NCBI RefSeq assembly: GCF_036541425.1
Contig: NZ_JAZHFT010000006.1
Location: forward strand, 92,836 to 156,835
Source: Consotaella aegiceratis
GTDB taxonomy: Bacteria > Pseudomonadota > Alphaproteobacteria > Rhizobiales > Rhizobiaceae
DNA length: 64,000 nt
Direction of reading: 5' to 3'
The translations under genes were made by a program, and so were the position numbers. Below, piece after piece: positions 1-8,708 of the stretch (position 1 is its first letter; each line of letters starts with the position of its first letter). The notes below the pieces were generated by a model, which was not told the origin of the DNA, did no database searches, and saw nothing but the letters and a program-made list of their open reading frames with translations.

Positions 1-2
1 TG

Positions 3-44
3 GTCTCCCGGCTCCTGATCGGATATGTGGCGCTTCAGGCATGA
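3..44 (+). other. possible 3' end of an upstream gene
   Basis: One frame stays open from the window edge to a TGA at 42-44 and would give 13 C-terminal residues. A second frame stops at 16-18. The fragment is too short to identify. The next gene has its own Shine-Dalgarno (GGGAG at 56-60), so the upstream gene may be co-transcribed. Confidence 0.2.
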
Positions 45-68
45 AAAAAGCCTTAAGGGAGAGAAGGC

Positions 69-668
69 ATGGCCAGGGGCATCGTGCTCGCGTCGGGCAG
101 CGTGCACCGTCGCGAAATCCTCAAGAGCGCCGGCATCGATTTCACCGTCGATCCGAGCGATCTCGACGAGCGTGCGATCGAGGCGCCGCTGCTCGACAGC
201 GCGGCCGGTCCCGACGATGTCGCGGCGGTCCTGGCCGAGGCCAAGGCGATGAACGTTGCCGAGCGACACCCCGAGGAATTCGTGATCGGGGCGGACCAGA
301 CGCTCTCGCTCGGCGACGAGACGCTGCACAAACCGGAGACTATGGAGGAAGCGCGCCGCACCCTGCTGAAATTGTCGGGGCGCACGCATCAGCTCAATAC
401 CGCGGTCGTCCTGGTCGAGAATGGCATCGTGGTCTGGCGGCAGGTGTTCGTCGCCAGCGTGACGATGCGCAAGCTCGATCCCGGCTTCATCGGACGATAT
501 CTGGCGCGCGTCGGTGAAAAAGCACTGACGACGGTCGGGGCGTACCAGATCGAAGGCCTCGGCGCACAGCTGATGGAAGAGATCGAGGGCGACTTCTTCA
601 CCATCGTCGGCCTGCCGTTGCTGCCGCTGCTGGCCGAATTGCGGGCGCGCGGCGAGATCGATGGCTGA
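69..668 (+). CDS. Maf-like nucleoside triphosphate pyrophosphatase
   Basis: Predicted cytoplasmic Maf/YceF-type enzyme that hydrolyses non-canonical or modified NTPs to NMP and pyrophosphate. It is 199 residues, usual for the family. Visible motifs are the N-terminal LASGSVHRREIL nucleotide-binding segment, IGADQTL around residue 75 with the expected acidic residue, and SGRTHQLNTAVVL. The ATG at 69 follows GGGAG by a good spacing. The stop codon lies inside the aroE start region (8-bp overlap), so maf, aroE and coaE form one transcription unit. The exact substrate (dTTP/UTP or m7GTP) cannot be told from sequence alone. Confidence 0.92.
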   Translation: MARGIVLASGSVHRREILKSAGIDFTVDPSDLDERAIEAPLLDSAAGPDDVAAVLAEAKAMNVAERHPEEFVIGADQTLSLGDETLHKPETMEEARRTLLKLSGRTHQLNTAVVLVENGIVVWRQVFVASVTMRKLDPGFIGRYLARVGEKALTTVGAYQIEGLGAQLMEEIEGDFFTIVGLPLLPLLAELRARGEIDG

Positions 669-1512
669 CGGCGTGCCGACAAATCTCCGGATGCCCCGGG
701 CCTTCGTCACGGGCTGGCCGATCCGCCATTCGCGCTCGCCTTTGATCCATCGCTTCTGGCTCTCCCAACTGGCGATCGACGGCAGCTACGACGCGATGGC
801 CATCCCGCCCGACGAGTTTCCGTCGTTTTTGTCGGGCCTCGGCGACAACGGCTTCGTCGGCGGCAACGTCACGATCCCGCACAAGGAGGCGGCGTTTGCC
901 GGCGTCGCACGCCGCGACGGCGACGCCGAAGTGATCGGCGCGGTCAACACGATCTGGCTGGAGAACGGCTCGCTCGTCGGCGGAAACACGGATGCCTACG
1001 GTTTCACGGCCAATCTCGACGAGCGGCTTGCAGGCTGGCGCGATGCGCAAACGGCTGTCGTTCTCGGCGCGGGCGGTGCCGCGCGGGCGGTCGTCCACGC
1101 GCTCCTGGCGAGCGGCATCCGCAGCGTGCGGATCCTCAATCGCACGCCGCAACGGGCCGAGGCCCTGGCTGCCGCGTTCGGAGCGCGGGCGAAGGGCTAT
1201 GGCCTGGACGACATGGCGAGGCATTTGGTCGCATCCGAACTGCTGGTCAATACGGCGCCGTCCAGCGCCTACGCCGAACCCCCTGACCTGTCGGCTCTGC
1301 CCGACCATGCGCTGGTCACCGACATCGTCTACGTGCCGTTGATCACGCCGGTGCTGCAGGCGGCGATCGATCGCAACTTGCGCACGGCGGATGGCATCGG
1401 CATGCTTCTCCATCAGGCTGTGCCAGGCTTCGAGCGTTGGTTTGGCTCGCGCCCCGCGGTTTCGCCGGACTTGCGTCAACGCGTTCTGGACGACATCGCG
1501 CAGCACGGCTGA
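661..1512 (+). CDS. aroE: shikimate dehydrogenase (NADP+)
   Basis: Reduces 3-dehydroshikimate to shikimate in aromatic amino acid synthesis. At 283 residues it has normal length. The shikimate-binding SRSPLIH begins at residue 24, NVTIPHK carries the catalytic lysine, NTDAYGF carries the paired aspartate, VLGAGGAARAV is the NADP-binding glycine loop, and GIGMLLHQA near the C terminus completes the active site. It overlaps maf by 8 bp and is followed 23 bp later by coaE, so translation is probably coupled along the operon. The alternative internal Met at residue 11 sits just before the conserved core, but the first ATG overlaps maf in the usual way. Confidence 0.95.
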   Translation: MADGVPTNLRMPRAFVTGWPIRHSRSPLIHRFWLSQLAIDGSYDAMAIPPDEFPSFLSGLGDNGFVGGNVTIPHKEAAFAGVARRDGDAEVIGAVNTIWLENGSLVGGNTDAYGFTANLDERLAGWRDAQTAVVLGAGGAARAVVHALLASGIRSVRILNRTPQRAEALAAAFGARAKGYGLDDMARHLVASELLVNTAPSSAYAEPPDLSALPDHALVTDIVYVPLITPVLQAAIDRNLRTADGIGMLLHQAVPGFERWFGSRPAVSPDLRQRVLDDIAQHG

Positions 1513-1535
1513 CCGGGGTCAGTGGAGAAGTGCGG

Positions 1536-2159
1536 ATGATCGAGGCCGATGCAGACCGCAAAACCGGGAAGCGCCGGACGATCGTCCTTGGTCTCACCGG
1601 CTCGATCGGCATGGGCAAGACCACCAGTGCGGGGATGTTCGCCGCGGCGGGAATCCCGGTCTATTCCGCCGACGATGTCGTCCACCGTCTCTATGCAGGT
1701 CGCGCCGCGCCGCTGATCGAGGCGGCGTTTCCCGGAACGGTGAAGGACGGCGTGGTCGACCGCGCGGCTCTGTCCGGTTCCGTGCTCGGAGACAACGCAG
1801 CGCTGCGACGGCTCGAAGCGATCGTTCATCCCCTGGTGCGCGAGGAGGAGGCGCGCTTCCGGGCTGAAGCCGAAAAGGCCGGCACGCCTCTGGTGATTCT
1901 CGATATTCCGCTGCTGTTCGAGACCGGCGCCGACGGCCGCGTCGACAAGATCGCCGTTGTGAGCGCTCCCGCGGAAGTCCAACGCGAGCGGGTGTTGGAG
2001 CGTCCCGGCATGACGGACGAAAAGCTGGCGTCGATCCTTGAGCGCCAGATGCCGGACGCCGAAAAACGCCGTTGCGCGGATTTCGTCATCGACACGTCGG
2101 GCTCGCTCGACGAGACCCGCAGACAGGTCGACGCCATCATCGCGCAGCTGACAGGATAA
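1536..2159 (+). CDS. coaE: dephospho-CoA kinase
   Basis: Last step of CoA synthesis: phosphorylates the 3'-hydroxyl of dephospho-CoA with ATP. The chosen start gives 207 residues, typical of CoaE; a longer frame from 1437 would overlap aroE by 76 bp without homologous sequence, and GGAG at 1524-1527 supports the ATG at 1536 (GTG at 1530 is also possible). P-loop GSIGMGKT is at residues 22-29, followed by DDVVHRLY and LDIPLLFETG, all expected for the family. It is the last gene of maf-aroE-coaE and converges on the MFS gene. Confidence 0.94.
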   Translation: MIEADADRKTGKRRTIVLGLTGSIGMGKTTSAGMFAAAGIPVYSADDVVHRLYAGRAAPLIEAAFPGTVKDGVVDRAALSGSVLGDNAALRRLEAIVHPLVREEEARFRAEAEKAGTPLVILDIPLLFETGADGRVDKIAVVSAPAEVQRERVLERPGMTDEKLASILERQMPDAEKRRCADFVIDTSGSLDETRRQVDAIIAQLTG

Positions 2160-2200
2160 AGCAGCCGATAAGGCGGCGTCTCGGGCTCGGAACGCGACCG

Positions 2201-3652
2201 TCAGATCGTCGGCCGTGACGGGGCGACGATGGCCGGTTCATCGTCCGGCTCGAAGCGGCGGAGCGCGCTTGGCACGATGCCGGCGGCCGCCAGCAGGGTT
2301 GCCACCCCCAGTGCGACCTCGATCTGATGCTCGGGAACCAGGCCGAAGATGGCCGCCAGAATGGCGACCCCGGTCGACTGTCCGACCAGGCGGGCGGTCG
2401 ACTGGATTCCGCTGGCGCCGCCGCTGCGCGACCGCGGCGCGCTGGCGATCAGCATCTTGTTGTTGGGGGACTGGAAGAGACCGAAACCGAGACCGGCGAT
2501 CATCAACCGCCAGATCAGATCGAGATCCGACGGAGCGCTCGGCAAGAGGGCGAGCGACAGGAGGCCGACGGCGAACACCGCGAGACCGACGGCCGCCAGC
2601 TTGCCGGGCTGCAGCCTGTCGGCCAGGCGCCCGGCGACGAAGGCCGCCGCTGCCGTGGTGATCGGCCAGGGCGTGATCAAGAGCCCGGTTTCCGAGGCAC
2701 TGCGCTGCAGGGAATCGTGCAACAGGAAGGGCAGGCAGACGAAGGCGAGGGCCTGCGCAGCGAAGGAACAGACCGACGTGGTGGCCGACAAGGCGAAGAC
2801 GGGACGCCGAAGCAGATCCACGGGAAGCATCGGTACGGGCAACTTCAACTGTGTCCAGACGAACACCGCGCCGATCACCAGGCCACCGCCGATCTGGCCG
2901 AGCGACAGGAGCAGACCCTCGGCATGGCCCAGCCCGTTCACACCCGAGATGAACAGGCCAAACGTGGCGGCGCTGAGAACGGCGCTCTTGACGTCGAAGC
3001 GGCGGTCGGTGGTGGGCGTCACGGGCAACGTCCGTAGGCCGACGATCAGCGCGAGGATGCCGACCGGCACATTGATCAGAAACAGCATCTGCCATGGCGC
3101 GACCGCGAGGATGAGCCCTGCGATGGTCGGGCCGGCGGCCGAGGAGACGCCGACGACGAGAGCCGTATTGCCGACGGCGCGACCCAGCATGGCCTGCGGA
3201 AAGATGAAACGCACCAGCGCCACGTTGATGCTCATGATGCCGGCGGCGCCGACGCCCTGCACCACGCGCGCGGCGATCAGCGTCTCGAGCGACCCCGACA
3301 GTGCACAGCCGAGCGAAGCCAGGGTGAAGATCGCCACGCCGCCGAGATAGACGCGCCGATAGCCGACGATCTCGCCCAGCGAGGCGAAAGGCAGAAGCAC
3401 CATGGTCACGGCGAGCTGAAACCCGTTGACGATCCAAATCGCGTCGGTTCGAGCAATGCCGAATTCCTGCGTGATCGGCGGCAGCGCGATATTGGCGATC
3501 GCCGTATCGAGCACGGCGAGGAACAGCGCGATGGCCACCGTCAGGAAGGCGAGCGAACGCTGCGGCTGAGGAAGACCGTCTTGAAATGGCATAGGAAAAA
3601 AGACCCGGCAACGCACCCTTGGAGGTCGCGGCGCGGCCCGAAGGATTTCCAT
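2201..3652 (-). CDS. MFS drug-type exporter (DHA2-like)
   Basis: Integral membrane transporter of the major facilitator superfamily, probably proton-driven efflux of small molecules. Up to 483 residues with about 14 hydrophobic segments. The family signature LDTAIANIALPPI occurs in TM1, and the motif-C-like stretch GPTIAGLIL lies in the fifth helix. The start is uncertain: ATG at 3652 adds 20 Arg/Pro-rich residues, while ATG at 3592 begins right before the first membrane segment; neither has a strong Shine-Dalgarno. It sits between coaE and dnaQ, which are normally neighbours, so it looks like an insertion in a conserved block. No regulator gene is adjacent. Confidence 0.88.
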   Translation of the reverse strand: MEILRAAPRPPRVRCRVFFPMPFQDGLPQPQRSLAFLTVAIALFLAVLDTAIANIALPPITQEFGIARTDAIWIVNGFQLAVTMVLLPFASLGEIVGYRRVYLGGVAIFTLASLGCALSGSLETLIAARVVQGVGAAGIMSINVALVRFIFPQAMLGRAVGNTALVVGVSSAAGPTIAGLILAVAPWQMLFLINVPVGILALIVGLRTLPVTPTTDRRFDVKSAVLSAATFGLFISGVNGLGHAEGLLLSLGQIGGGLVIGAVFVWTQLKLPVPMLPVDLLRRPVFALSATTSVCSFAAQALAFVCLPFLLHDSLQRSASETGLLITPWPITTAAAAFVAGRLADRLQPGKLAAVGLAVFAVGLLSLALLPSAPSDLDLIWRLMIAGLGFGLFQSPNNKMLIASAPRSRSGGASGIQSTARLVGQSTGVAILAAIFGLVPEHQIEVALGVATLLAAAGIVPSALRRFEPDDEPAIVAPSRPTI

Positions 3653-3809
3653 GTCATGAATTGAAGGTAAACTTCATAACCGACGTCATCGGCTTTGCCT
3701 AGTGCCGGGGCGAGGCCGTCCAAGCTCGTGGATATCGGGTGATCGACAGGACGAGGGACTTGCGCGACGAGCGCCTGCGTCCGAAAACGGAGGCGAGCAG
3801 GGGCACGAC

Positions 3810-4532
3810 ATGCGCGAGATCGTCTTCGATACGGAAACCACGGGTCTCGACAACACCGTCGATCGCGTGATCGAAATCGGTGGAATCGAGCTGTGGAATC
3901 ACATTCCGACCGGCAAGAGCTACCACCAATACATCCGGCCCGCTGGCCGCAAGGTCGACCCGGCGGCGTTCGACGTGCACGGTATCTCCGACGATTTTCT
4001 GAAAGACAAGCCGCTGTTCGAGGAGATCGCCGAGGAGTTTCTGGCGTTTTTCTCCGGTGCGCGCCTGGTCGCTCACAACGCCAATTTCGACGTGCGGTTT
4101 CTCAATGCCGAACTGGCGCGGCTCAGCCAGCCGCCGATTGCCGACATGCTGGTGGTCGACACGCTGGTGATGGCACGCCGCAAGTTTCCGATGGCGCCGG
4201 CCACGCTCGATGCTCTGTGTTCGCGCTTCTCGATCGACACCAGCCGGCGCAGCAAGCATGGCGCGTTGCTCGACTCCGAACTCCTGGCCGAGGTCTACAT
4301 CGAACTGATCGGCGGCCGGCAGGCCGCCCTGGGTCTGGTCACCTTCGGAGAGGAAGGCGAGGTCGAGGAGGGCGGCGAGGTCGCGCGCATCGGACCGCGC
4401 CCGACGCCGTTGAAGCCGCGACTGACGGCAGAGGAGATCGAGCGCCACCGGGCGTTCGTCTCGACCCTCGGCGACGAGCCGCTATGGCTGCAGTTCCTGG
4501 AGCCGCAGGCCGCATCGCGGGAAGCCGTCTGA
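3810..4532 (+). CDS. dnaQ: DNA polymerase III epsilon subunit (3'-5' exonuclease)
   Basis: Proofreading subunit of the replicative polymerase. The start at 3810 gives 240 residues beginning MREIVFDTETTGLD, matching the family; the frame upstream to 3702 is not conserved-looking. The exonuclease motifs are complete: DTE at residues 7-9 (ExoI), HNANFD (ExoII), and the KHGALLDSELLAEVY segment with its His and Asp (ExoIII). After an acidic linker, the C terminus holds the region expected to contact the alpha subunit. Divergent from the MFS gene. Confidence 0.95.
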   Translation: MREIVFDTETTGLDNTVDRVIEIGGIELWNHIPTGKSYHQYIRPAGRKVDPAAFDVHGISDDFLKDKPLFEEIAEEFLAFFSGARLVAHNANFDVRFLNAELARLSQPPIADMLVVDTLVMARRKFPMAPATLDALCSRFSIDTSRRSKHGALLDSELLAEVYIELIGGRQAALGLVTFGEEGEVEEGGEVARIGPRPTPLKPRLTAEEIERHRAFVSTLGDEPLWLQFLEPQAASREAV

Positions 4533-4641
4533 GCCGATCGCGCCGAGCCGCGGCACCGCCATCGTCACGCAAATGAACTTTTCGCGAGGATCGGCGTTTT
4601 CATCGCGAAACAATGATGTTTTGCGTGTGAAAGGAGCACCC

Positions 4642-4812
4642 ATGATCGGTTGGGCTCTGACCTTCCTCATCGTCGCCCTGATCGCTGCCGCCCTCGGTTT
4701 CGGCGGTATCGCAGGCACGGCGGTCGGCATCGCCAAGATCATCTTCTTTGTGGCGATCATCCTCTTCGTCCTGTCGCTGATCTTCGGTGGTTTCCGCCGC
4801 CGTTCGATCTAG
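4642..4812 (+). CDS. DUF1328 small membrane protein (YtjA-like)
   Basis: A 56-residue protein with two hydrophobic segments (WALTFLIVALIAAALGFGG and the IIFFVAIILFVLSLIFGG region) and a short basic tail RRRSI. This composition and the GIAGTA loop are characteristic of DUF1328/YtjA proteins, which are often stress-induced and whose function is unknown. The ATG at 4642 is preceded by AAGGAG at 4631-4636; the frame extends upstream to 4573 but without a ribosome-binding site. A strong terminator follows. Confidence 0.85.
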   Translation: MIGWALTFLIVALIAAALGFGGIAGTAVGIAKIIFFVAIILFVLSLIFGGFRRRSI

Positions 4813-4836
4813 CCGGACGAATTCGACCCTAAACGG

Positions 4837-4868
4837 AAAAGGCCGCCGATGATCTTCGGCGGCCTTTT
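4837..4868. terminator. bidirectional terminator between DUF1328 gene and secB
   Basis: Inverted repeat AAAAGGCCGCCGA / TCGGCGGCCTTTT around a short loop, with A-run and T-run on the two sides, so it can terminate the plus-strand DUF1328 gene and the converging minus-strand secB transcript. Confidence 0.85.
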
Positions 4869-4939
4869 CTATTGGGCGTCGCAAAGAATACGGGGCCTGT
4901 CGCGGGACGTCTTCGAGAAGCGCCACAGACGATCCAGGA

Positions 4940-5440
4940 TCAGGCGTTCTGGACCTGCTGTTTGGCGCGTTCTTCTGCCATGCGCTGGGCGAACAGCGCC
5001 GCGAAATCGATCGGGTCGATCATCAGCGGCGGGAAGCCGGCATTGCGGGTGATGTCGGCGATGACCTGGCGGGCGAACGGAAAGAGCAGCCGCGGGCACT
5101 CGATGAACAGAACCGGCAGAAGATGCTCCTGCGGGAAGTTCTGCAGGCGGAAGATGCCGCCATATTCCAGCTCGACAAGAAACAGCGTGTCGTCGCCCTC
5201 GCCGGCGCGGGCGTTGAGCGTCAGCTTGACGTCGTAGTCGCCCTGCGCGCCGCTGACCGGGTTCGCTCCAACATTGACGCCGATGTTGATGCCGGGCGCC
5301 TTGGCCTGGCTGCGCAGCACATCCGGAGCCTTGGGGCTCTCGAAGGAGAAGTCCTTGATGTACTGGGTGAGAATATTGATGCTCGGAGACTTGGCGCCGG
5401 GCTGCTGGCCGCCATTGCTTGCAGGGGTCGTTTCAGACAT
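4940..5440 (-). CDS. secB: protein-export chaperone SecB
   Basis: Cytosolic tetrameric chaperone that keeps preproteins unfolded and hands them to SecA. 166 residues, normal. The family hallmarks are present: INILTQYIKDFSFESP near the N terminus, the beta-strand region PGINIGVNVGANP, LVELEYGGIF, and the C-terminal stretch around PPLMIDPIDFAALFAQR. It begins with a disordered Gly/Gln/Pro segment. Convergent with DUF1328 and sharing its terminator; a 219-bp region without visible features separates it from fxsA upstream. Confidence 0.95.
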   Translation of the reverse strand: MSETTPASNGGQQPGAKSPSINILTQYIKDFSFESPKAPDVLRSQAKAPGINIGVNVGANPVSGAQGDYDVKLTLNARAGEGDDTLFLVELEYGGIFRLQNFPQEHLLPVLFIECPRLLFPFARQVIADITRNAGFPPLMIDPIDFAALFAQRMAEERAKQQVQNA

Positions 5441-5659
5441 GGGCTGATCCTGTTCTGGTCATCATCGCGAAGCCGGGCTCCGCACCGGTTTGTCGCGGCG
5501 ATGAAACCCGCGCTCCGTTTGCCGTCCGGTTGGGCGTCTCGATGACCGAAAGAAACGGGGCGGGCGAACGCCGACTGATGGGCCGCAGGGCTATCACGGT
5601 GCCCCTGGAGACTCAAGCGCAGGCAGCAGGCCGCGTTGCCCCGAGGGAGCGAGGGATGG

Positions 5660-6187
5660 TCAGTGCAGGGTCCGTGGGCCTTGTCCGTCGTCGTTCTGCC
5701 CCTGCCAGGGAGACGAACCGTCGCCCTGACGGTGGAATTCGTCACCGGACAGGTCGACGACGTCAGGACGATCGGGGCGCGTCGCAGGGCCTCGGCCGCG
5801 CCAGAAGCCTTGTCCCGGAGAGGCGGCGACAACGACGACACGATCCTTCAGCCAGCGCCATGCGAGGTCGCGGAACTGCGGCACGAACAGAAGAAATCCG
5901 ATGGCGTCGGTGACGAGACCGGGCGTCAGGAGGAGAATGCCGGCCGCCATGATCATGACGCCATGCACCATCTCGCGTCCAGGCAGGCGGCCCGCGCGGG
6001 TTTCGGCCTGAATCCGTGCGAGCGTGCCGAGGCCCTGCCGGCGCAGGAGCATGGTGCCGAGAACGGCGGTCAGCAGGACGAGACCCAGCGTGGGCCAGAG
6101 CCCGATCAGATTGCCGACCATGATGAAGACGGCAATTTCCAGGATCGGAACGACCAGAAGCAGCACGGGGATGAGTGTCAGCGGCAT
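5660..6187 (-). CDS. fxsA: FxsA family membrane protein
   Basis: 175-residue inner-membrane protein of the FxsA family (named for suppression of phage F exclusion in E. coli; cellular role unclear). The N-terminal half has the family pattern: LIPVLLLVVPILEIAVFI, then GLWPTLGLVLLTAVLGT, then a soluble LRRQGLGTLARIQ segment and a third hydrophobic stretch (VMIMAAGILLLTPGLVTDAIG). The C terminus is long, polar and Arg/Asp-rich. Located next to secB and divergent from the Tim44-like gene. Confidence 0.85.
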   Translation of the reverse strand: MPLTLIPVLLLVVPILEIAVFIMVGNLIGLWPTLGLVLLTAVLGTMLLRRQGLGTLARIQAETRAGRLPGREMVHGVMIMAAGILLLTPGLVTDAIGFLLFVPQFRDLAWRWLKDRVVVVAASPGQGFWRGRGPATRPDRPDVVDLSGDEFHRQGDGSSPWQGQNDDGQGPRTLH

Positions 6188-6277
6188 AGGCTTGGCATCC
6201 TTGTCTTCGTTCCGCCGGCGAGCGGCGGCGGGCCGGGATCCGACCGTCGATCGAAGATAGGTTTTCCCATCAGCGAT

Positions 6278-6306
6278 TTGAATGCATCCCGGCCCGTGTT
6301 TATATG
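6278..6306 (+). promoter_or_regulatory. candidate sigma-70 promoter for the Tim44-like gene
   Basis: TTGAAT (6278-6283), a 17-bp spacer, then TATATG (6301-6306), in the divergent region between fxsA and the Tim44-like gene whose ATG is at 6340. Sequence match only. Confidence 0.4.
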
Positions 6307-6339
6307 AACTGGAAACGCGGAAGGCAGGATTAGGCGCTG

Positions 6340-7032
6340 ATGAGCTTCGGGACGATCTTCTTCATCGTATTTGCGGTGATCATCCTGTTCCAGTTGCGTA
6401 ACGTCCTCGGCCGGCGCACCGGCAGTGAACGCCCCCCCTTCGATCCCTACTCGCGACAGGATGCCACGGCCCAGTCCGGCAACGTGGTGACCTTGCCGAA
6501 TCGGACCGGCACCGCCGTGGAAGAGGGCGGCATGCGGCCGAGCTACGAGGCGATCGACAAGGTGGCGAAGCCGGGCGAGCCGTTGAATGTGGAACTGCGC
6601 AGGATTCGCGACGTCGACCCGAACTTCGATCCGAAACAGTTTCTCGACGGCGCCAAGATCGCCTACGAGATGATCGTGACGGCCTTCGCCGATGGCGATC
6701 GCAAGGTTTTGAAAGGCCTTCTGTCGGAGCAGGTCTACGAAGGCTTCGAGGCTGCGATCGGCGAGCGCGAGCGTCGCGGCGAGCGCATGCAGTCGTCGTT
6801 CATCGGCATCGACGATGCCGCCATCGTGAATGCCGAGCTGAAAAGCCGCGAGGCGATGGTCACCGTGCGCATCATCGCGCAGATGATCTCGGCGACGCTG
6901 TCCAGCACCAGCGAGGTGATCGACGGCGATCCGGAGACGGTGGTCGAGATCAGCGATATGTGGACCTTTGCCCGCGATACGCGGTCGCGCGATCCGAACT
7001 GGAAGCTGGTGGAAACCGAGACAGAGGAATAA
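6340..7032 (+). CDS. Tim44/TimA-family membrane-associated protein
   Basis: 230 residues: a single N-terminal membrane helix (FGTIFFIVFAVIILFQ), a variable linker, then a Tim44-like domain from about residue 95 (FDPKQFLDGAKIAYEMIVTA). In mitochondria Tim44 recruits Hsp70 to the import channel; bacterial homologues are inner-membrane proteins of less certain role, probably adaptors. The gene precedes mltA and smr, an arrangement common in alphaproteobacteria, and has a candidate promoter at 6278-6306. Confidence 0.9.
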   Translation: MSFGTIFFIVFAVIILFQLRNVLGRRTGSERPPFDPYSRQDATAQSGNVVTLPNRTGTAVEEGGMRPSYEAIDKVAKPGEPLNVELRRIRDVDPNFDPKQFLDGAKIAYEMIVTAFADGDRKVLKGLLSEQVYEGFEAAIGERERRGERMQSSFIGIDDAAIVNAELKSREAMVTVRIIAQMISATLSSTSEVIDGDPETVVEISDMWTFARDTRSRDPNWKLVETETEE

Positions 7033-7047
7033 TGCGGCGGCCGGCCG

Positions 7048-8163
7048 ATGCTTTCGTCCCTGTTTCGCCGTTGTTCCTATTCCGACCTCGGGGCCTGGGG
7101 CGGCGGTGATCTGCGGCCGGCTCTGGCCGCCTTCCGCCGTTCCGCTCCGCTGCTGCTTGACGGCCGGGTGAAAAGCGGTGCGTTGGGGCTCGAGGCCGCC
7201 TGGCTGAACGCGGCTGCCGAACGGGCGCTTGCGCTGGCACCGGATGCCGGCAACGACGAGGCCCGGCAGTTTTTCGAGGCCGAATTTCGACCTGCCCGAG
7301 TGAAATCCTCGACCGACGAGGACGCCCGGAGCGGCTTCATGACCGGCTATTACGAGCCGGAGGTGGATGCCTCGCGCCATCGCACGGAGCGGTTTCGCTA
7401 TCCCCTCTACCGGCAGCCGGCCGACCTGGTTAAGGTCGACGACGTCAGCCGGCCGGCCGGTCTCGACCAGAGCTTCCGCTTCGCCCGCCGGCGGCCCGAC
7501 GGGCTCCTGGACGAATATCCCGATCGAGCCGCGATCGAGGCCGGCCTGCTGCAGGGGCGTGGGTTGGAGCTCGCTTGGCTGGCCGATCCGGTCGAGGCGT
7601 TCTTCATCCATATCCAGGGCTCGGCACGGCTGATTCTGGACGATGGCGGGGTGATGCGCGTCTCTTATGCCGCCAAGACCGGCCACCCCTTCACCGCGAT
7701 CGGCCGCATTCTTGTTGATGAAGGCGAACTGACGCTGGCCGAGGCCGACATGGCGGGCATCCGCCGCTGGCTGGGCGATCATCCACAGCGCGTTCGCAAT
7801 CTCTTGAACCGCAACCGGTCCTTCATCTTCTTTCGCGAAGCCCCGGTGGAGGACGTGACGCTTGGTCCGGTCGGCGCCGCCAAGACGCCGTTGACGCCGT
7901 TTGCCTCCATCGCCGTCGATCGCGAACTGCACACGTTTGGACTGCCGTTCTTCATTGCCGCCCCGGAGCTTCGGGTCGAGGGCGAAGCCTTTGCGCGGCT
8001 GATGATCGCTCAGGACACCGGCTCGGCCATCGTCGGCCCCGCCCGGGCCGATCTCTTCTGCGGCTCGGGGGCGGCGGCCGGCGCCATTGCCGGACGCATT
8101 CGCCATCCTGCCGACGTCTTCGCGCTGGTGCCTGCGGCGCAAGCGCAGGAGGTTCACCCGTGA
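7048..8163 (+). CDS. mltA: membrane-bound lytic murein transglycosylase A family
   Basis: Cleaves peptidoglycan glycan strands to 1,6-anhydro products. 371 residues with the MltA barrel region (FMTGYYEPEVDASRH, PLYRQP) and the C-terminal 3D domain (AQDTGSAIVGPARADLF), whose aspartates are the catalytic site in the family. No signal peptide or lipobox is visible after the chosen start, although the family normally acts in the periplasm; either the true start or the export route differs. The stop overlaps the GTG start of the smr gene by 4 bp (GTGA). Confidence 0.92.
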   Translation: MLSSLFRRCSYSDLGAWGGGDLRPALAAFRRSAPLLLDGRVKSGALGLEAAWLNAAAERALALAPDAGNDEARQFFEAEFRPARVKSSTDEDARSGFMTGYYEPEVDASRHRTERFRYPLYRQPADLVKVDDVSRPAGLDQSFRFARRRPDGLLDEYPDRAAIEAGLLQGRGLELAWLADPVEAFFIHIQGSARLILDDGGVMRVSYAAKTGHPFTAIGRILVDEGELTLAEADMAGIRRWLGDHPQRVRNLLNRNRSFIFFREAPVEDVTLGPVGAAKTPLTPFASIAVDRELHTFGLPFFIAAPELRVEGEAFARLMIAQDTGSAIVGPARADLFCGSGAAAGAIAGRIRHPADVFALVPAAQAQEVHP

Positions 8164-8708
8164 GAACCCGCCGGCGCCGGATCTTGAGCGACGAGGAGGC
8201 GCGGCTCTGGGCCGGTGTCGCCCGTTCGGCGGTGCCGCTGAAGGGCAAGAAGCGGCCGGTGGTGCCCGAACAGGAAGCGTCGGACGGTGCTCCGCCGCCT
8301 CCGATGCCGAGCCCGCAGGCCGTCGCGGATGCCATCGCCAACGCCGTGCCGGCCGGACCGGCGCGGACGAAATTGACCCAGCATGCCATCGAGCGCCCCA
8401 CGCGGCGCAAGCTTTCCACGGGCCGGCTCGCCATCGAAGCCCGCATCGACCTCCACGACAAGACCCAGGCCGTTGCCCACTACGCGCTGCTTGGCTTTCT
8501 GAGGCAGGCGCAGGCCGAGGGCTTGCGCCATGTGCTGGTGATCACCGGCCGGGGCTCTTCCTTCGGCTCGCGCGGCGTATTGCGCCGGGCGTTGCCCCAT
8601 TGGTTTGCGACGCCCGAGTTCCGCGCCCTGGTGTCGGGATTCGAGCCGGCTGCGCGCCGGCACGGCGGCGATGGTGCGTTTTATGTTCGAGTCAGGCGGA
8701 TGGGATGA
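8160..8708 (+). CDS. Smr-domain protein (MutS2 C-terminal-like)
   Basis: 182 residues. The C-terminal part is an Smr domain: IDLHDKTQAVAHYAL corresponds to the LDLHG motif and VLVITGRGSS to the TGxG motif. Smr domains have nuclease activity in several characterised proteins. The N-terminal third is basic and Pro/Ala-rich. GTG start inside the mltA stop and an ATGA overlap with the downstream XRE gene show tight translational coupling across the three genes. Confidence 0.9.
   Translation: MRTRRRRILSDEEARLWAGVARSAVPLKGKKRPVVPEQEASDGAPPPPMPSPQAVADAIANAVPAGPARTKLTQHAIERPTRRKLSTGRLAIEARIDLHDKTQAVAHYALLGFLRQAQAEGLRHVLVITGRGSSFGSRGVLRRALPHWFATPEFRALVSGFEPAARRHGGDGAFYVRVRRMG

Noticed and set aside
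1437..1535. Longer coaE start at 1437
   Set aside because: The extra residues fall inside aroE and lack similarity; GGAG before 1536 supports the shorter protein.
6178..8157. 659-codon minus-strand frame opposite the Tim44-like and mltA genes
   Set aside because: Same shadow effect; both plus-strand genes are clearly real and translationally coupled to smr.
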